Positions 51,370 to 59,603 of a stretch of 64,000 bases of DNA are shown here, in pieces (the stretch's first letter is position 1; each line of letters begins with the position of its first letter). This stretch comes from Streptomyces endocoffeicus. Its GTDB lineage: Bacteria; Actinomycetota; Actinomycetes; Streptomycetales; Streptomycetaceae. The notes beneath the pieces are model-generated. The model saw only the letters and a list, made by a program, of their open reading frames with translations. It had not been told where the DNA came from and did not search any database. The stretch lies in the NCBI RefSeq assembly GCF_016741935.1, contig NZ_JAERRG010000001.1, forward strand, positions 1,736,001 to 1,800,000. The letters run 5' to 3'. The position numbers were made by a program, and so were the translations under genes.

Positions 51370-53478
51370 TCAGCCACTCTCCACGGTAACCACGGACTTC
51401 TCCGGCAGGCGAGGGCGGCGCAGCCGGGCCAGCAGCAGGGCCACATCGTCGTCCGGCGCCCCGTGCAGCGCGGCCAGCACCTGGTCGCAGATCCGCTCCA
51501 GCGGGCCCTGGTGGCGGCGCAGCAGCTGGACCAGGGTGTGCAGCCCCACGTCGAGGGACTGATGGCGCTTCTCCACCAGGCCGTCGGTGAACAGGGCCAG
51601 CAGCGCGCCCTCGGCCAGTTCCCGCTCCACCGAGGCGAAGGGGACGCCGCCGACGCCGAGCGGGGCGCCGGTGGGGATGTCGATGAGCTCGGCGTCGCCG
51701 CCGGGATGCACCAGCACCGGCGGCAGATGGCCGGCGGTGGACATCTCGCACCGTCCGGTGCGCGGATCGCAGACCGCGTAGAGACAGGTGGCGATGGACT
51801 CCCCCAGGCTGGGCGTGATCTCGTCGAGATGGCACAGCACCTGGGCCGGGGGCAGCCCGAGCCGGGAGAAGGCCCGGGTGGCGGTGCGCAGCTGGCCCAT
51901 GATGGCCGCGGCGTGGATGCCCTTGCCCATGACATCGCCGACCACCAGTCCGACCTTGCCGTCCGGGAGGGGCAGCACATCGAACCAGTCGCCGCCGGCG
52001 GCGCTGACCGCGGGCAGGTACCGGGAGGCGATCTCCAGGCCGTCCAGGTCGCGCGGCTGCTGGGAGAGCAGGCTGCGCTGGAGGGTGAGCGCGGCGTCGC
52101 GTTCGCGGGCGTAGAGCCGGGCGTTGTCGATGCACAGGGCGGCGCGGATGGCCAGTTCGCAGGCGAGGGTGAGGTCCTCCTCGTCGAACGGCCTGGGGTT
52201 GATGGTGCGGTGCAGGCTGAGGGTGCCGAGCACACTGCCGCGGGCGATCAGCGGGGCGGCGAGGTACGAGTGCACACCCTCGCGCAGCAGCACCCTGGCG
52301 GCGTCGTCGTCCCGGGCGATCCGCCGTACGTCCTTCTCGGTCACGTGCGGCACCAGCAGCGGCCGGGCCTCGCGGACGCACTGGGTGATCAGCCGGGTGG
52401 GTTCGTAGCGGGCGATCTGCCCGACCGGGTCCGCCGCGTGGACGGCGTCGGTGGGGTACCCGGCGGCGACGGCGAGCGCCCGGAAGCGGGCGGAGCCGTC
52501 GGTCCACACCCGGGGCGTGGCCTCGCGGTGCACCACGGAGTCCAGGACGTCGACGGCCGCGAGGTCGGCGAGCCGGGGCACGGTCACATCGGCGAGTTCC
52601 TGGGCGGTCTGGCGCAGATCCAGCGTGGTGCCGATGCGGACGCTCGCGTCGGCGATCATGGCCAGCCGCTCCCGCGCCTCGGCGATCTCGCTGGTCTCCC
52701 GGTGCCGCCGGGAGATGTCCATGATGGAGACGGCGATGCCCAGGATCCGGCCGCTGGGGTCCTCGAGCCGGTAGTACGACTCCGACCAGGCGTGGTCATG
52801 GTCGGGGTCGGCGGGGGTCCGGCCGACGCTCTGCTGGTCCAGCAGCGGCTCACCGGACTCCAGCACCTGCCGCATCGCGCCCTCTATGGCCTGGACGTCG
52901 AGCCCCGGCAGCACCTCCCCGAGGCGGTGGCCGCGCACCTGGGACTCGGTGATCGAGTTCATCTGCTGGAGGGCCGGGTTGGCAAGCAGCCAGCGCAGCT
53001 CGGTGTCGAACACCGCGAGCCCCACGGGCGACTGTTTGATCAGGAAGCCGGAGACGGCCAGGTCGGTCTCCAGCAGCCGTACGGTCCCCTCGTCGGCGGC
53101 CAGGCCGAGGGCGTAGCCCTCGCCGTGGGTGTCGCGCAGGCCCATGGTGCGGAACTCCACCTTGAGGGTGGAGCCGTCCGGGCGGCGGACCGGGAAGACG
53201 CCGGACCAGGTGTCGCCCGCCCGCACGCGTGCGAAGAGCTCCACGGCCGCCCGACGGTCCTTCGGGTGGACCAGCAGCTTGTCCGCGCGGCGCCCCAGCG
53301 CCTCGGCCGCCCGGTAGCCGAACAGCTGTTCGGCCTCGGGGCTCCAGAGGGCGATCCGTCCCTCGACGTCCAGGGCCACGGCGGCGACCCGCAGCAGGTC
53401 GAGCACCCCTCCCGGGCCGGTCGCCATGCTGCTGATAGCCGCCTCTTCCTCCGGGTCCACACGGTCATGCGTCGTCAT
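51370..53478 (-). CDS. PAS-GAF-SpoIIE (PP2C-type) protein phosphatase
   Basis: A 702-residue cytoplasmic sensor phosphatase. Two PAS domains (about residues 25-130 and 150-265: WSPEAEQLFGYRAAEALGRR; LLANPALQQMNSITE) precede a GAF domain (about 290-465). The PP2C-type SpoIIE domain (about 490-690) has AAGGDWFDVLPL and VVGDVMGKGIHAAAIMGQ, where Asp residues bind metal. Such proteins dephosphorylate anti-anti-sigma factors and so activate sigma factors of the SigF class. It starts upstream of a caspase-like gene's end with 99 bp between. Confidence 0.9.
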   Translation of the reverse strand: MTTHDRVDPEEEAAISSMATGPGGVLDLLRVAAVALDVEGRIALWSPEAEQLFGYRAAEALGRRADKLLVHPKDRRAAVELFARVRAGDTWSGVFPVRRPDGSTLKVEFRTMGLRDTHGEGYALGLAADEGTVRLLETDLAVSGFLIKQSPVGLAVFDTELRWLLANPALQQMNSITESQVRGHRLGEVLPGLDVQAIEGAMRQVLESGEPLLDQQSVGRTPADPDHDHAWSESYYRLEDPSGRILGIAVSIMDISRRHRETSEIAEARERLAMIADASVRIGTTLDLRQTAQELADVTVPRLADLAAVDVLDSVVHREATPRVWTDGSARFRALAVAAGYPTDAVHAADPVGQIARYEPTRLITQCVREARPLLVPHVTEKDVRRIARDDDAARVLLREGVHSYLAAPLIARGSVLGTLSLHRTINPRPFDEEDLTLACELAIRAALCIDNARLYARERDAALTLQRSLLSQQPRDLDGLEIASRYLPAVSAAGGDWFDVLPLPDGKVGLVVGDVMGKGIHAAAIMGQLRTATRAFSRLGLPPAQVLCHLDEITPSLGESIATCLYAVCDPRTGRCEMSTAGHLPPVLVHPGGDAELIDIPTGAPLGVGGVPFASVERELAEGALLALFTDGLVEKRHQSLDVGLHTLVQLLRRHQGPLERICDQVLAALHGAPDDDVALLLARLRRPRLPEKSVVTVESG

Positions 53479-53577
53479 ACCGGCACCTCACCGGCTCGCC
53501 GTGCCCTCCTACTGTCATACCTCGCCCGGCGGGCCGCCGCACACGGATATGACATGGGCACGGTCTCAGATCCCGGT

Positions 53578-54432
53578 TCAGATGGTGAAGGGCCGCTGCC
53601 GGGCGAAAGCGGAGTTCGGCGCACCCGCCTGGAAGAGGTTGGGCGTCTGGTCGGGCGGCATCCGCTTGACGATCTCCCGATGCAGCCCACGGTAGCTGCC
53701 CGCGAAGGCACCGCCCCGCCAGACCTCCAGCAGGGTACCGGTGAACAGCCCGTTGACGATCCCGTCGGCCGAGGTCTGATTGTCCTGGCAGCCGGAGATC
53801 TGCAGCACACTGGCGTCGATCCTGGCGAGGTCCTTGGCGGTGCGGGTGTTCTGGATCCGGTCGTAGGCGTCGCGGTCGCGCCGATAGACGGCGGTCTGCA
53901 CCGACTGGGGCATGGCCCGGATCCTGCGGCCGACCTCCTGGGGGTCGGCGGTGCTGAAGCGCCGGTCGAGCTCCTGGGGGCTGAGCATGTCGGGCAGCCG
54001 CCGGGCCACGGTGCCGCTGTGGCAGCTGTCGGAGAGCAGCCAGATCCGCACCCCCTTGGCGAACTTCCCGAACAGCTCGAAGAGCTCGTCGTCGACCAGC
54101 TGCCGGTCGTACAGCACCCACGTCTCGTCGAGGCGGTCACCGGTCTCGTCGTGGTTGAGGTCGGGCACCTGGCCGCCGTGGCCCGAGTAGGTGAGGAAGA
54201 GGATGTCCCCCTCGGCCAGCCGCCCGGCCGCGGCCTCCAAGGTGGCCGTGACCGTCTCCGCGGTGGCGGCCGGACTCAGCAGCGGGCCGGTCACGTCGAA
54301 CCCCGCGGAGTCGGCGAGCCCGGCCATGTCCACGGCGTCCTGCTCGCAGGCGCCCAGCTCACCGCTCCAGCCGTCGTACGCCGCGGGGTCCACCTGATTG
54401 AGTCCGATGTGGACGGAGAGGCCGATGGACAT
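53578..54432 (-). CDS. caspase-family (metacaspase-like) protease
   Basis: A 284-residue caspase-like (C14) peptidase. The catalytic dyad is visible: TYSGHGGQ with His85 and LLSDSCHSG with Cys137. The fold order matches bacterial metacaspases without a prodomain. ATG at 54432 follows AAGGAG by five bases. The remaining 150 residues are unassigned and end in RQRPFTI. It is cytoplasmic and could act in programmed death or phage defence, but no toxin or effector pair is adjacent. The nearest neighbour is a SpoIIE-type phosphatase 99 bp away in the same direction. Confidence 0.87.
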   Translation of the reverse strand: MSIGLSVHIGLNQVDPAAYDGWSGELGACEQDAVDMAGLADSAGFDVTGPLLSPAATAETVTATLEAAAGRLAEGDILFLTYSGHGGQVPDLNHDETGDRLDETWVLYDRQLVDDELFELFGKFAKGVRIWLLSDSCHSGTVARRLPDMLSPQELDRRFSTADPQEVGRRIRAMPQSVQTAVYRRDRDAYDRIQNTRTAKDLARIDASVLQISGCQDNQTSADGIVNGLFTGTLLEVWRGGAFAGSYRGLHREIVKRMPPDQTPNLFQAGAPNSAFARQRPFTI

Positions 54433-54492
54433 GAGGGCTCCTTGGGTCGAGGACGTGCGGCGGCTCACCATCGCTCGTCAAAAGCGATGATG

Positions 54493-54509
54493 CGGGGCCG
54501 CGCCCCGCC
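54493..54509. terminator. GC hairpin downstream of the TetR-type gene
   Basis: GCGGGGC (54493-54499) pairs with GCCCCGC (54503-54509) around CGC. It lies in the 142-bp gap downstream of the minus-strand TetR-type gene, before the start of the caspase-type gene. Confidence 0.6.
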
Positions 54510-54574
54510 ATGCCCTGTTCTCCGGCCCCATCCGGAGGAGGCGCCCCGCACGCACCCGGTGGGCGCCGCGGCCG

Positions 54575-55186
54575 TCAGGCCCCGCGCGGCCGGGCGTCCA
54601 GGGCCCGCAGCGCCATATCGGCGGCGCGCTCGAAGTAGCCGGGCTCCAGGGGCGCGCCACGGGCCGAGACCCGCCAGTACACCAGCCCGCCGAGCAGATC
54701 CAGCGCCAGCTCGCGGTCGAGGTCCGGCGGCAGCTCACCGCGCTCGACCGCCCGGTCCAGCGCATCGGTCATCCGGGCGCGCCGCGGCTCGCCGACGCAG
54801 CGGGCCAGGGCCCGGCTCAGCTCCTCGTCGCGCTGCGCCTCGGCGATCAGGTCCGGCAGGATGCGGGAGAACCGCGGATGGGTCAGCCAGTCGGCCACCG
54901 CGTGCAGCCCGGCCAGCACATCGCCGCGCAGGGATCCGGTGTCGGGCGGCTCGACCAGGGCGACGCTCAGCTCGGACACGACCGCGATGACCATCCGCTG
55001 TTTCGAGGGCCACCGCCGGTACAGGGCGCTCTTGCCCACCCCGGCCCGTTTGGCCACGGCCTCCATCGACAACCGGCCGTAGCCCTGCTCGGCGAGCTCG
55101 TCGAGGACGGCTTCGGAGATGGCCGCGGTCTTGTCCGCGCGCAGGGTGGCGGCGCCGCTCGGAGGGCGCCGGACGGGCTCCGGCAT
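54575..55186 (-). CDS. TetR/AcrR-family transcriptional regulator
   Basis: A 203-residue TetR-type repressor. The HTH reads LDELAEQGYGRLSMEAVAKRAGVGKSALYRRWPSKQRM. The C-terminal ligand domain is of the TetR_C type found in many actinobacterial drug- and metabolite-responsive regulators. It diverges from the NTF2-like/NmrA-like gene pair across 100 bp that holds two matching palindromes, so it most likely represses both directions. The ligand is unknown. Confidence 0.88.
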   Translation of the reverse strand: MPEPVRRPPSGAATLRADKTAAISEAVLDELAEQGYGRLSMEAVAKRAGVGKSALYRRWPSKQRMVIAVVSELSVALVEPPDTGSLRGDVLAGLHAVADWLTHPRFSRILPDLIAEAQRDEELSRALARCVGEPRRARMTDALDRAVERGELPPDLDRELALDLLGGLVYWRVSARGAPLEPGYFERAADMALRALDARPRGA

Positions 55187-55207
55187 GACTCCGAGGTTAA
55201 CAGATGG

Positions 55208-55262
55208 ACGGGACGGTACCGTCTCGTTCTATGCTGTGCGGACGGGACGGTACCGTCCCGTC
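55208..55262. promoter_or_regulatory. twin TetR-type operators
   Basis: Two copies of GGGACGGTACCGTCYCG with flanking extensions occur at 55208-55227 and 55241-55262. The second is a perfect 22-base palindrome; the first has one mismatch. Their centres are 34 bp apart, about three helical turns. They lie between the TetR-type gene and the NTF2-like gene and cover both promoters. Confidence 0.8.
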
Positions 55263-55286
55263 CTATTGATTGAGGAGAGATACGTC

Positions 55287-55709
55287 ATGGACGACCGCGT
55301 CAAGGTGTTCGAGCGGGCGAAGGAGCTGCTGCTCGGCCACGACATGATGGGATTCGCCGATCTGTGGGCCGTGGACGGCACCATGGAGTTCCCCTTCGCC
55401 CCGCCCGGCCGGCCGCGCCTGCTGGAGGGGCGTGAGGCCGTGCGCGCATACGTGCGGGACTACACCGACCACATCGATCTGCGCGCCGTCGCGCACGAGG
55501 TCGTCCATCTCACCGAGGACCCCGGCGTGCTCATCGTGGAGTTCTCGATGGACGCCGTGGCCGTCGGAACCGGCCGCCCGCTCCGCCCCGGCTACGTCGC
55601 CGTCATCACCGTCCGCGACGGCGAGATCGCCTCGTACCGTGACTACTGGAATCCGCTGATGCTCAACGAGATGAGCTCCGGTTCCGAGGAGGGCCGGACC
55701 CATGGCTGA
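55287..55709 (+). CDS. NTF2/SnoaL-like family protein
   Basis: A 140-residue protein of the NTF2-like fold. FERAKELLLGHDMMGFADLWAVDGTMEFPFAPPG is the cone-forming N-terminal helix and strand, and VRDGEIASYRDYWNP ends the domain. Such proteins are small-molecule isomerases, hydrolases or binding proteins. The start is ATG 55287, seven bases after TGAGGAGA. Its end overlaps the NmrA-like gene by 8 bp, and the pair lies downstream of the twin TetR operators. The substrate is unknown. Confidence 0.82.
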   Translation: MDDRVKVFERAKELLLGHDMMGFADLWAVDGTMEFPFAPPGRPRLLEGREAVRAYVRDYTDHIDLRAVAHEVVHLTEDPGVLIVEFSMDAVAVGTGRPLRPGYVAVITVRDGEIASYRDYWNPLMLNEMSSGSEEGRTHG

Positions 55710-56660
55710 ACCCACCGTTCTGGTCCTCGGCGCCACCGGGAACACCGGCTCCAGGGTGCTGCGGATGGTGCGCGCGGAGGGCGCGCGGGCGCGGGCCGCC
55801 ACCCGGCGGCCCGAGGCCGCGGGCGCGGCGGGCGCGGGCCGCCACCCGGCGGCCCGAGGCCGCGGGCGCGGCGGGCGCGGGCCGCCACCCGGCGGCCCGA
55901 GGCCGCGGGCGCGGCGGGCGCGGCCGACGCCGTACGGTTCGACTGGCACGACCCGGCCGGCCACGCGGCGGCGCTGCGCGGCGTGGACCGGCTCTACCTC
56001 GTCGCGCCCCTGGGGGTGGCCGAGCCGCTGTCCGTGGTCGAGCCGTTCCTGAAGACGGCGGTCGCCCAGGGCGTACGGCGGGCGGTGCTGCTGAGCTCGT
56101 CCGCGGTCGACGAGTCGGACACCGGCCTCGGCGCGCTGCACACGCTGGTGCGGCGGACCGTGCCCGAGTGGGCGGTGCTGCGGCCCTCGTGGTTCATGCA
56201 GAACTTCACCGGTGACCATCCGGCGGCCCAGGCCGTCCGCGGCGACGGCGAGATCGTCACCGCCACCGGGGACGGCAGGGTGGCCTTCGTCGACGCGACG
56301 GACATCGCCGCCGTCGCCACCCGGGCCCTGCTGGACGACCGTCCGCACAACACGGACCACGTCATCACCGGCCCGGAAGCGCTCGGTTACCCGGAGGCGG
56401 CGCGCATCCTGGCGGAGGTCTCCGGGCGGCCGGTCCGCCATGTCGCGGTGGAGACCGGGGAGTTGGTCGAGAGGCTGAAGGCGACAGGGATGCCGCCGGA
56501 GTACGCCGCGTTTCTCGCCGGGCTCGACGAGGACATCCGGCACGGCGCGGAGGACCGTACGACGGACACCGTCGAACGGGTCACCGGGCGCGCTCCCCGC
56601 TCGTTCCGCGCCTTCGCCGAGGCACACCGCGCCGCGTTCGCCCCGCCGTCGGCGGCCTAG
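55702..56660 (+). pseudogene. NmrA-like NAD(P)-binding protein, frameshifted by a repeat
   Basis: The N-terminus VLVLGATGNTGSRVLRMVRAEG is a Rossmann loop. The C-terminal part, readable in another frame from 55983, has VDRLYLVAPLG, RRAVLLSSSAV, LRPSWFMQNF and VDATDIAAVATRALLDD, all NmrA/SDR-a features. Between them three perfect 43-bp copies run from 55793 to 55921. Removing two copies (86 bp) restores one continuous frame of about 290 residues. As assembled, the product would end in an Arg/Pro-rich tail after about 116 residues. It could be an inactive allele, a phase-variable gene or an assembly error. Its expression partner is the NTF2-like gene. Confidence 0.8.
55793..55921 (+). repeat. 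three perfect 43-bp tandem repeats
   Basis: Units at 55793-55835, 55836-55878 and 55879-55921 are identical. Each begins GGGCCGCCACCCGGCGGCCC. Because 43 is not a multiple of three, copy number sets the reading frame of the NmrA-like gene. Confidence 0.95.
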
Positions 56661-56672
56661 ACGTTCGTCTAG
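56657..56672. other. inverted repeat at the end of the NmrA-like gene
   Basis: CTAGACG-TT-CGTCTAG is a near-perfect palindrome covering the stop codon TAG at 56658-56660. It may be a protein-binding site or part of a termination structure; the two-base loop is too short for a stable hairpin. Confidence 0.4.
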
Positions 56673-56724
56673 ACCCCGGTCCGGGTAGGGGAAAAATCCG
56701 CCGGACACCCCGGAGCGGCCGGGC

Positions 56725-56964
56725 TCAGCGGGCCGCGAAGGCCAGGAAGTCCGCCCAGGCGGTGGCGGCTATGTGGAGGCGGGGGCCGTCGGGGTTCTTG
56801 GAGTCCCGTATGTGGACGGTGGTGGGGGTGGTGGCGACCTCGACGCACTGGCCGCCGCCCGCGTCGCTGTAGCTCGACTTGTGCCAGTCGTAGGCGACCT
56901 CGACGCAGTCGCCCCCGCCCGCGTCGCTGTAGCTGCTCTTGAACCACGCCAGGTGATCGGTCAT
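56725..56964 (-). CDS. DUF397 protein with a duplicated core motif
   Basis: A 79-residue DUF397 protein, the small acidic partner of WhiJ-type regulators. The usual motif W-KSSYSDAGGG-CVEVA occurs twice, at residues 7-26 and 27-46, encoded by a 60-bp tandem duplication (about 56833-56952). The C-terminal VHIRDSKNPDGPRLHIAATAWADFLAFA is standard. ATG overlaps the stop of the XRE gene (ATGA). Such pairs act as regulator plus modulator in development and antibiotic control. The duplication makes it longer than the typical 60 residues. Confidence 0.9.
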   Translation of the reverse strand: MTDHLAWFKSSYSDAGGGDCVEVAYDWHKSSYSDAGGGQCVEVATTPTTVHIRDSKNPDGPRLHIAATAWADFLAFAAR

Positions 56965-57782
56965 CTCTCACCCATCAGCTGCTCGATGAAGTTTTGGGAT
57001 TCCTCTGGCCCGAGGGCCTGCGTGCGCATCATTGCATAGCGGCGGGCCAGGGGACTCACCCGGTCCGGCTTGGACACCAACGTGCTCTCGCCGTTGCTCT
57101 CCATGTAGCCAAGGGTGGCCGCGTCGGGGGTCTCGATCAGCTTCATCGGGCCGAGCAGGCCAGCGTGTTCGGCGCGGCTTAGGGGCATGACCTGGATCGT
57201 CACGTTCGGCAGTTGCGCGTACTCGATGAGGTGCCTGAGTTGGGCCCGCGTGACCTCTGAACCGCCGATCTCTCGTCGTAGCGCAGCCTCGTCGATGATG
57301 GTGTGGATCAGTGCCATGGGCTTGCGAGTCAGTAGCGCCCTGCGGTCGATACGGGCCTCTACAAGTTGCTCAAGCTCTTCTTCCTCGAACGGCGGATAGG
57401 CGCTCTTGAGCAACGCGCGGGCGTAGTCCTTCGTTTGCAGCAGACCGTCGATGACCTGTGTGCAGTACGACGAGACAGCCGCCGCCTCCTGCTCAAGCTG
57501 AACGAAGCCCTGGAAGTACACCGGGTAGCGCTCAAGCCGCAAGTACTTGATCGCGGAACGAAGCAACCCGCCCGCGTCCAGTGCCTTCTCGGCCGCGTCG
57601 ATAAACTCGTCGGTCGGCGGCTTCGCGCATGTCTCGACGGCGCTCACCGCCGACCCGGTGTAGTTCATCAGCGCACCCAACTCGTCCTGGGTCAGCCCCG
57701 CCCGTTCCCGCAGAAGCCGCAGGACAGCGGCGAAGTACTGCACGGTCGGCGGAGCGGAGTCCTTCTTCTTCGACTGGGCCAC
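56961..57782 (-). CDS. XRE-family regulator with DUF5753 (WhiJ-like)
   Basis: A 273-residue regulator. The N-terminal XRE HTH is VLRLLRERAGLTQDELGALMNYTGSAVSAVE. The C-terminal DUF5753 domain has VQLEQEAAAVSSYCTQVIDGLLQTKDYARALL and the VTIQVMPLSRAEHAGLLGPM block. GTG at 57782 is preferred because GAGGGGG lies eight bases upstream; a TTG at 57815 would extend it by 11 residues. It forms a pair with the DUF397 gene. In WhiJ-like loci the regulator represses developmental genes until its partner intervenes. Confidence 0.88.
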   Translation of the reverse strand: MAQSKKKDSAPPTVQYFAAVLRLLRERAGLTQDELGALMNYTGSAVSAVETCAKPPTDEFIDAAEKALDAGGLLRSAIKYLRLERYPVYFQGFVQLEQEAAAVSSYCTQVIDGLLQTKDYARALLKSAYPPFEEEELEQLVEARIDRRALLTRKPMALIHTIIDEAALRREIGGSEVTRAQLRHLIEYAQLPNVTIQVMPLSRAEHAGLLGPMKLIETPDAATLGYMESNGESTLVSKPDRVSPLARRYAMMRTQALGPEESQNFIEQLMGER

Positions 57783-58521
57783 GCGGGCCACCCCCTCAAC
57801 AACTCTCAACGCCAATCAACCTGCGTTCGACCAGAGTTGCCGGTCGCCGCAGCCAACGCTCTGTTACTGGTGAAGGTAGCCGCCTGCACTGACAGTGGGA
57901 GCATGAACGCGGAAAGTCACGACGTGGGGGCGGGGCGAGTGGCGGCATCCGGGCTCGCGGGCCGGGGTCGATCCGGACTGCGGGCCGGACGATGCGGCCC
58001 CTCCGGGTACCTCTCTCAAAAACACTTGATCTGGCGCAACTAATAAGTCAAGCAATCTCCAGAGGAGTACCCCACCCCCGGCAGAGTCGTCCGGCGTCGG
58101 CCCAAGCCCCCGACTGCGGAAGCCGCCACCGGGCCCGACCTCCCACCGGCCCGGCGGCCGGCGACGCGGCCCGCGCCCCCCACCTGCCGCCCCCATGCTC
58201 AAATGCGCCGAAGGCGCGAAACGGCGCCGCAGACAACCAACGACAAACGGCCCCGACGCTCACTCCAGGACATGCCGCAGATCTCACGCCCCCTGGACCG
58301 CCTCGGCCGCGACGCGCGAACGTACGGCGATGCGCGAGCGAAAAGCCACTCGGCTCCGGCGGGCCGCTACGGGGTGTCCGACGGAACGTGACGCCTGCGG
58401 CGCGCTGCTCCCCTCCCCGCACCTTCCCACCCAGTGTCGATGGGCGGCTCCGCCGCGTGGGACCAGCCACGACGGCGCCGCGGACGATCGACGGCACCTC
58501 GCGGCACTTCCCGCGGAGCGC
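57783..58521. other. 739-bp region without a convincing gene
   Basis: The 5' part (57783-57900) probably holds the XRE promoter. A 46-codon frame (57903-58043) is noted separately. From about 58060 to 58520 the sequence is GC-rich with mixed codon bias, and no frame on either strand shows consistent third-position G/C. It may be a decayed gene next to the XRE/DUF397 pair. Confidence 0.5.
57903..58043 (+). CDS. possible small ORF divergent from the XRE gene
   Basis: A 46-residue frame starting MNAESHDVGAGRVAASG and ending in YLSQKHLIWRN. GGGAG precedes the ATG by only a few bases. WhiJ-type loci often have a divergent ATP-binding anti-sigma gene here; this frame could be a remnant of such a gene or unrelated noise. 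No domain is recognisable. Confidence 0.25.
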   Translation: MNAESHDVGAGRVAASGLAGRGRSGLRAGRCGPSGYLSQKHLIWRN

Positions 58522-59034
58522 TCAGCGGAACAGCGCACCCGGGAGGCCGGGGCGGTCGATGGCCTCCTGGAGGGCGGCGCGCAGGGTGCGGCTGTCGGTG
58601 AGGGGGCCGCCGGGCCGGATCAGCCAGACATGGCCCTGCCGTACGCAGCCGGGCCTGGGGCAGCGCAGCACCCGGCCCGGCCCGGCCGCGGCCACCGTGC
58701 GGCGGCGGGCGTGGGCCGTCCCGGCCAGCCAGACCTTCCACTCGGCCGCGGATCCGGGCGGCACGAGGAAGGAGAGCACATGGCTGGCGGTGGCCAGCAT
58801 CACCGGTCCCGCCGCGTCGCGCCGCTGCAGCGCCTGGACCACCGCGGTGCCGATGTCGTCGCACATCCGCACCAGGTCGAAGACCGGGCCCACCGGCAGA
58901 TCGGCGAGGCCGGTGCCGCTGGCCCACTGGAGCCGCACCCGCCCGGGGTCGTCGCTCGCGGCCAGCAGCCATTCGGCCGCGTCGGTCTCCACGGTGACCC
59001 GCATCCGGCGCTCCCCCCGCGCCCACGCGCTCAT
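58522..59034 (-). CDS. hypothetical protein coupled to the anti-sigma-type HATPase
   Basis: A 170-residue protein without a recognised domain. It has a Trp-rich region (AEWLLAASDDPGRVRLQW) near the N-terminus, a hydrophobic stretch (VMLATASHVLSFLVPPGSAAEWKVWLAG) and a Cys pair (RCPRPGC). ATG overlaps the HATPase stop (ATGA at 59031-59034), so it is translationally coupled to the anti-sigma-like protein. It may modulate that protein or bind its sigma/anti-sigma partner. Function unknown. Confidence 0.65.
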   Translation of the reverse strand: MSAWARGERRMRVTVETDAAEWLLAASDDPGRVRLQWASGTGLADLPVGPVFDLVRMCDDIGTAVVQALQRRDAAGPVMLATASHVLSFLVPPGSAAEWKVWLAGTAHARRRTVAAAGPGRVLRCPRPGCVRQGHVWLIRPGGPLTDSRTLRAALQEAIDRPGLPGALFR

Positions 59035-59603
59035 GAGGTGGCCACCAGCGGCAGGGTGAACCACACCTTCTTCCCCCGGACTCCGGGGTCGGGCGGCTCG
59101 GTGCCCCAGTCGGCCGCCAGGTCCTCGACGATGGCCAGCCCCCGACCGGATTCCTCGGTGGGCTCCGGCTTGCGGGCGACCGGGATCACCGGCGAGCCGT
59201 CGGCCACCTCCACCCGCAGCTCACGGCCGAAGCGTTCCAGCGAGACGGTGATGGTGACGGTGTCGGCGGGACCGGAGCTGCCGTGCTCCACGGCGTTGGC
59301 GAACAGTTCGTTGGTGGCGAGGACGACATGGTCCACGATCGCGCCGAGCCGCCAGTCGCGCAGATGTCCGGCGACCATCCGGCGCACCGCGGCGGCGCGG
59401 TCGGGCAGGGCGGGGAACTCCGCCCGGAAGAGCCGGCGGGTGTCCAGCGGGATCACCGTCCTCTCCCCTCCGGAGCAGGGGACGGGGATCGCCGGGGCGG
59501 CCGGGCCGTCGGCCGGCGCGGTTCTCGGCGCGGCGGCCCGCCCGGTAACCGGATCGGTTCGCGGGCGGTCCGCGGAGACCGCAAGGCCACGGCTGGGGCC
59601 CAT
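59031..59603 (-). CDS. ATP-binding anti-sigma-factor-like protein (HATPase_c)
   Basis: A 190-residue protein. After an Ala/Pro-rich N-terminus of about 55 residues lies a GHKL/HATPase domain: N-box VVLATNELFANAVEHGSSG and G-box ESGRGLAIVEDLAADWG. Serine kinase anti-sigma factors of this type (RsbW/SpoIIAB-like) hold sigma factors of the SigF class and phosphorylate anti-anti-sigma proteins. ATG at 59603 follows GGAGGG by eight bases. Its target could be the SigF-type factor at 43 kb, but proximity is weak evidence. Confidence 0.85.
   Translation of the reverse strand: MGPSRGLAVSADRPRTDPVTGRAAAPRTAPADGPAAPAIPVPCSGGERTVIPLDTRRLFRAEFPALPDRAAAVRRMVAGHLRDWRLGAIVDHVVLATNELFANAVEHGSSGPADTVTITVSLERFGRELRVEVADGSPVIPVARKPEPTEESGRGLAIVEDLAADWGTEPPDPGVRGKKVWFTLPLVATS

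Noticed and set aside
51463..54990. Very long plus-strand open frame (over 1,100 codons) opposite the SpoIIE, caspase and TetR genes
   Set aside because: It runs antisense across three clear genes with intact motifs. Open antisense frames are normal in 72% GC DNA. The translated sequence has no domains.
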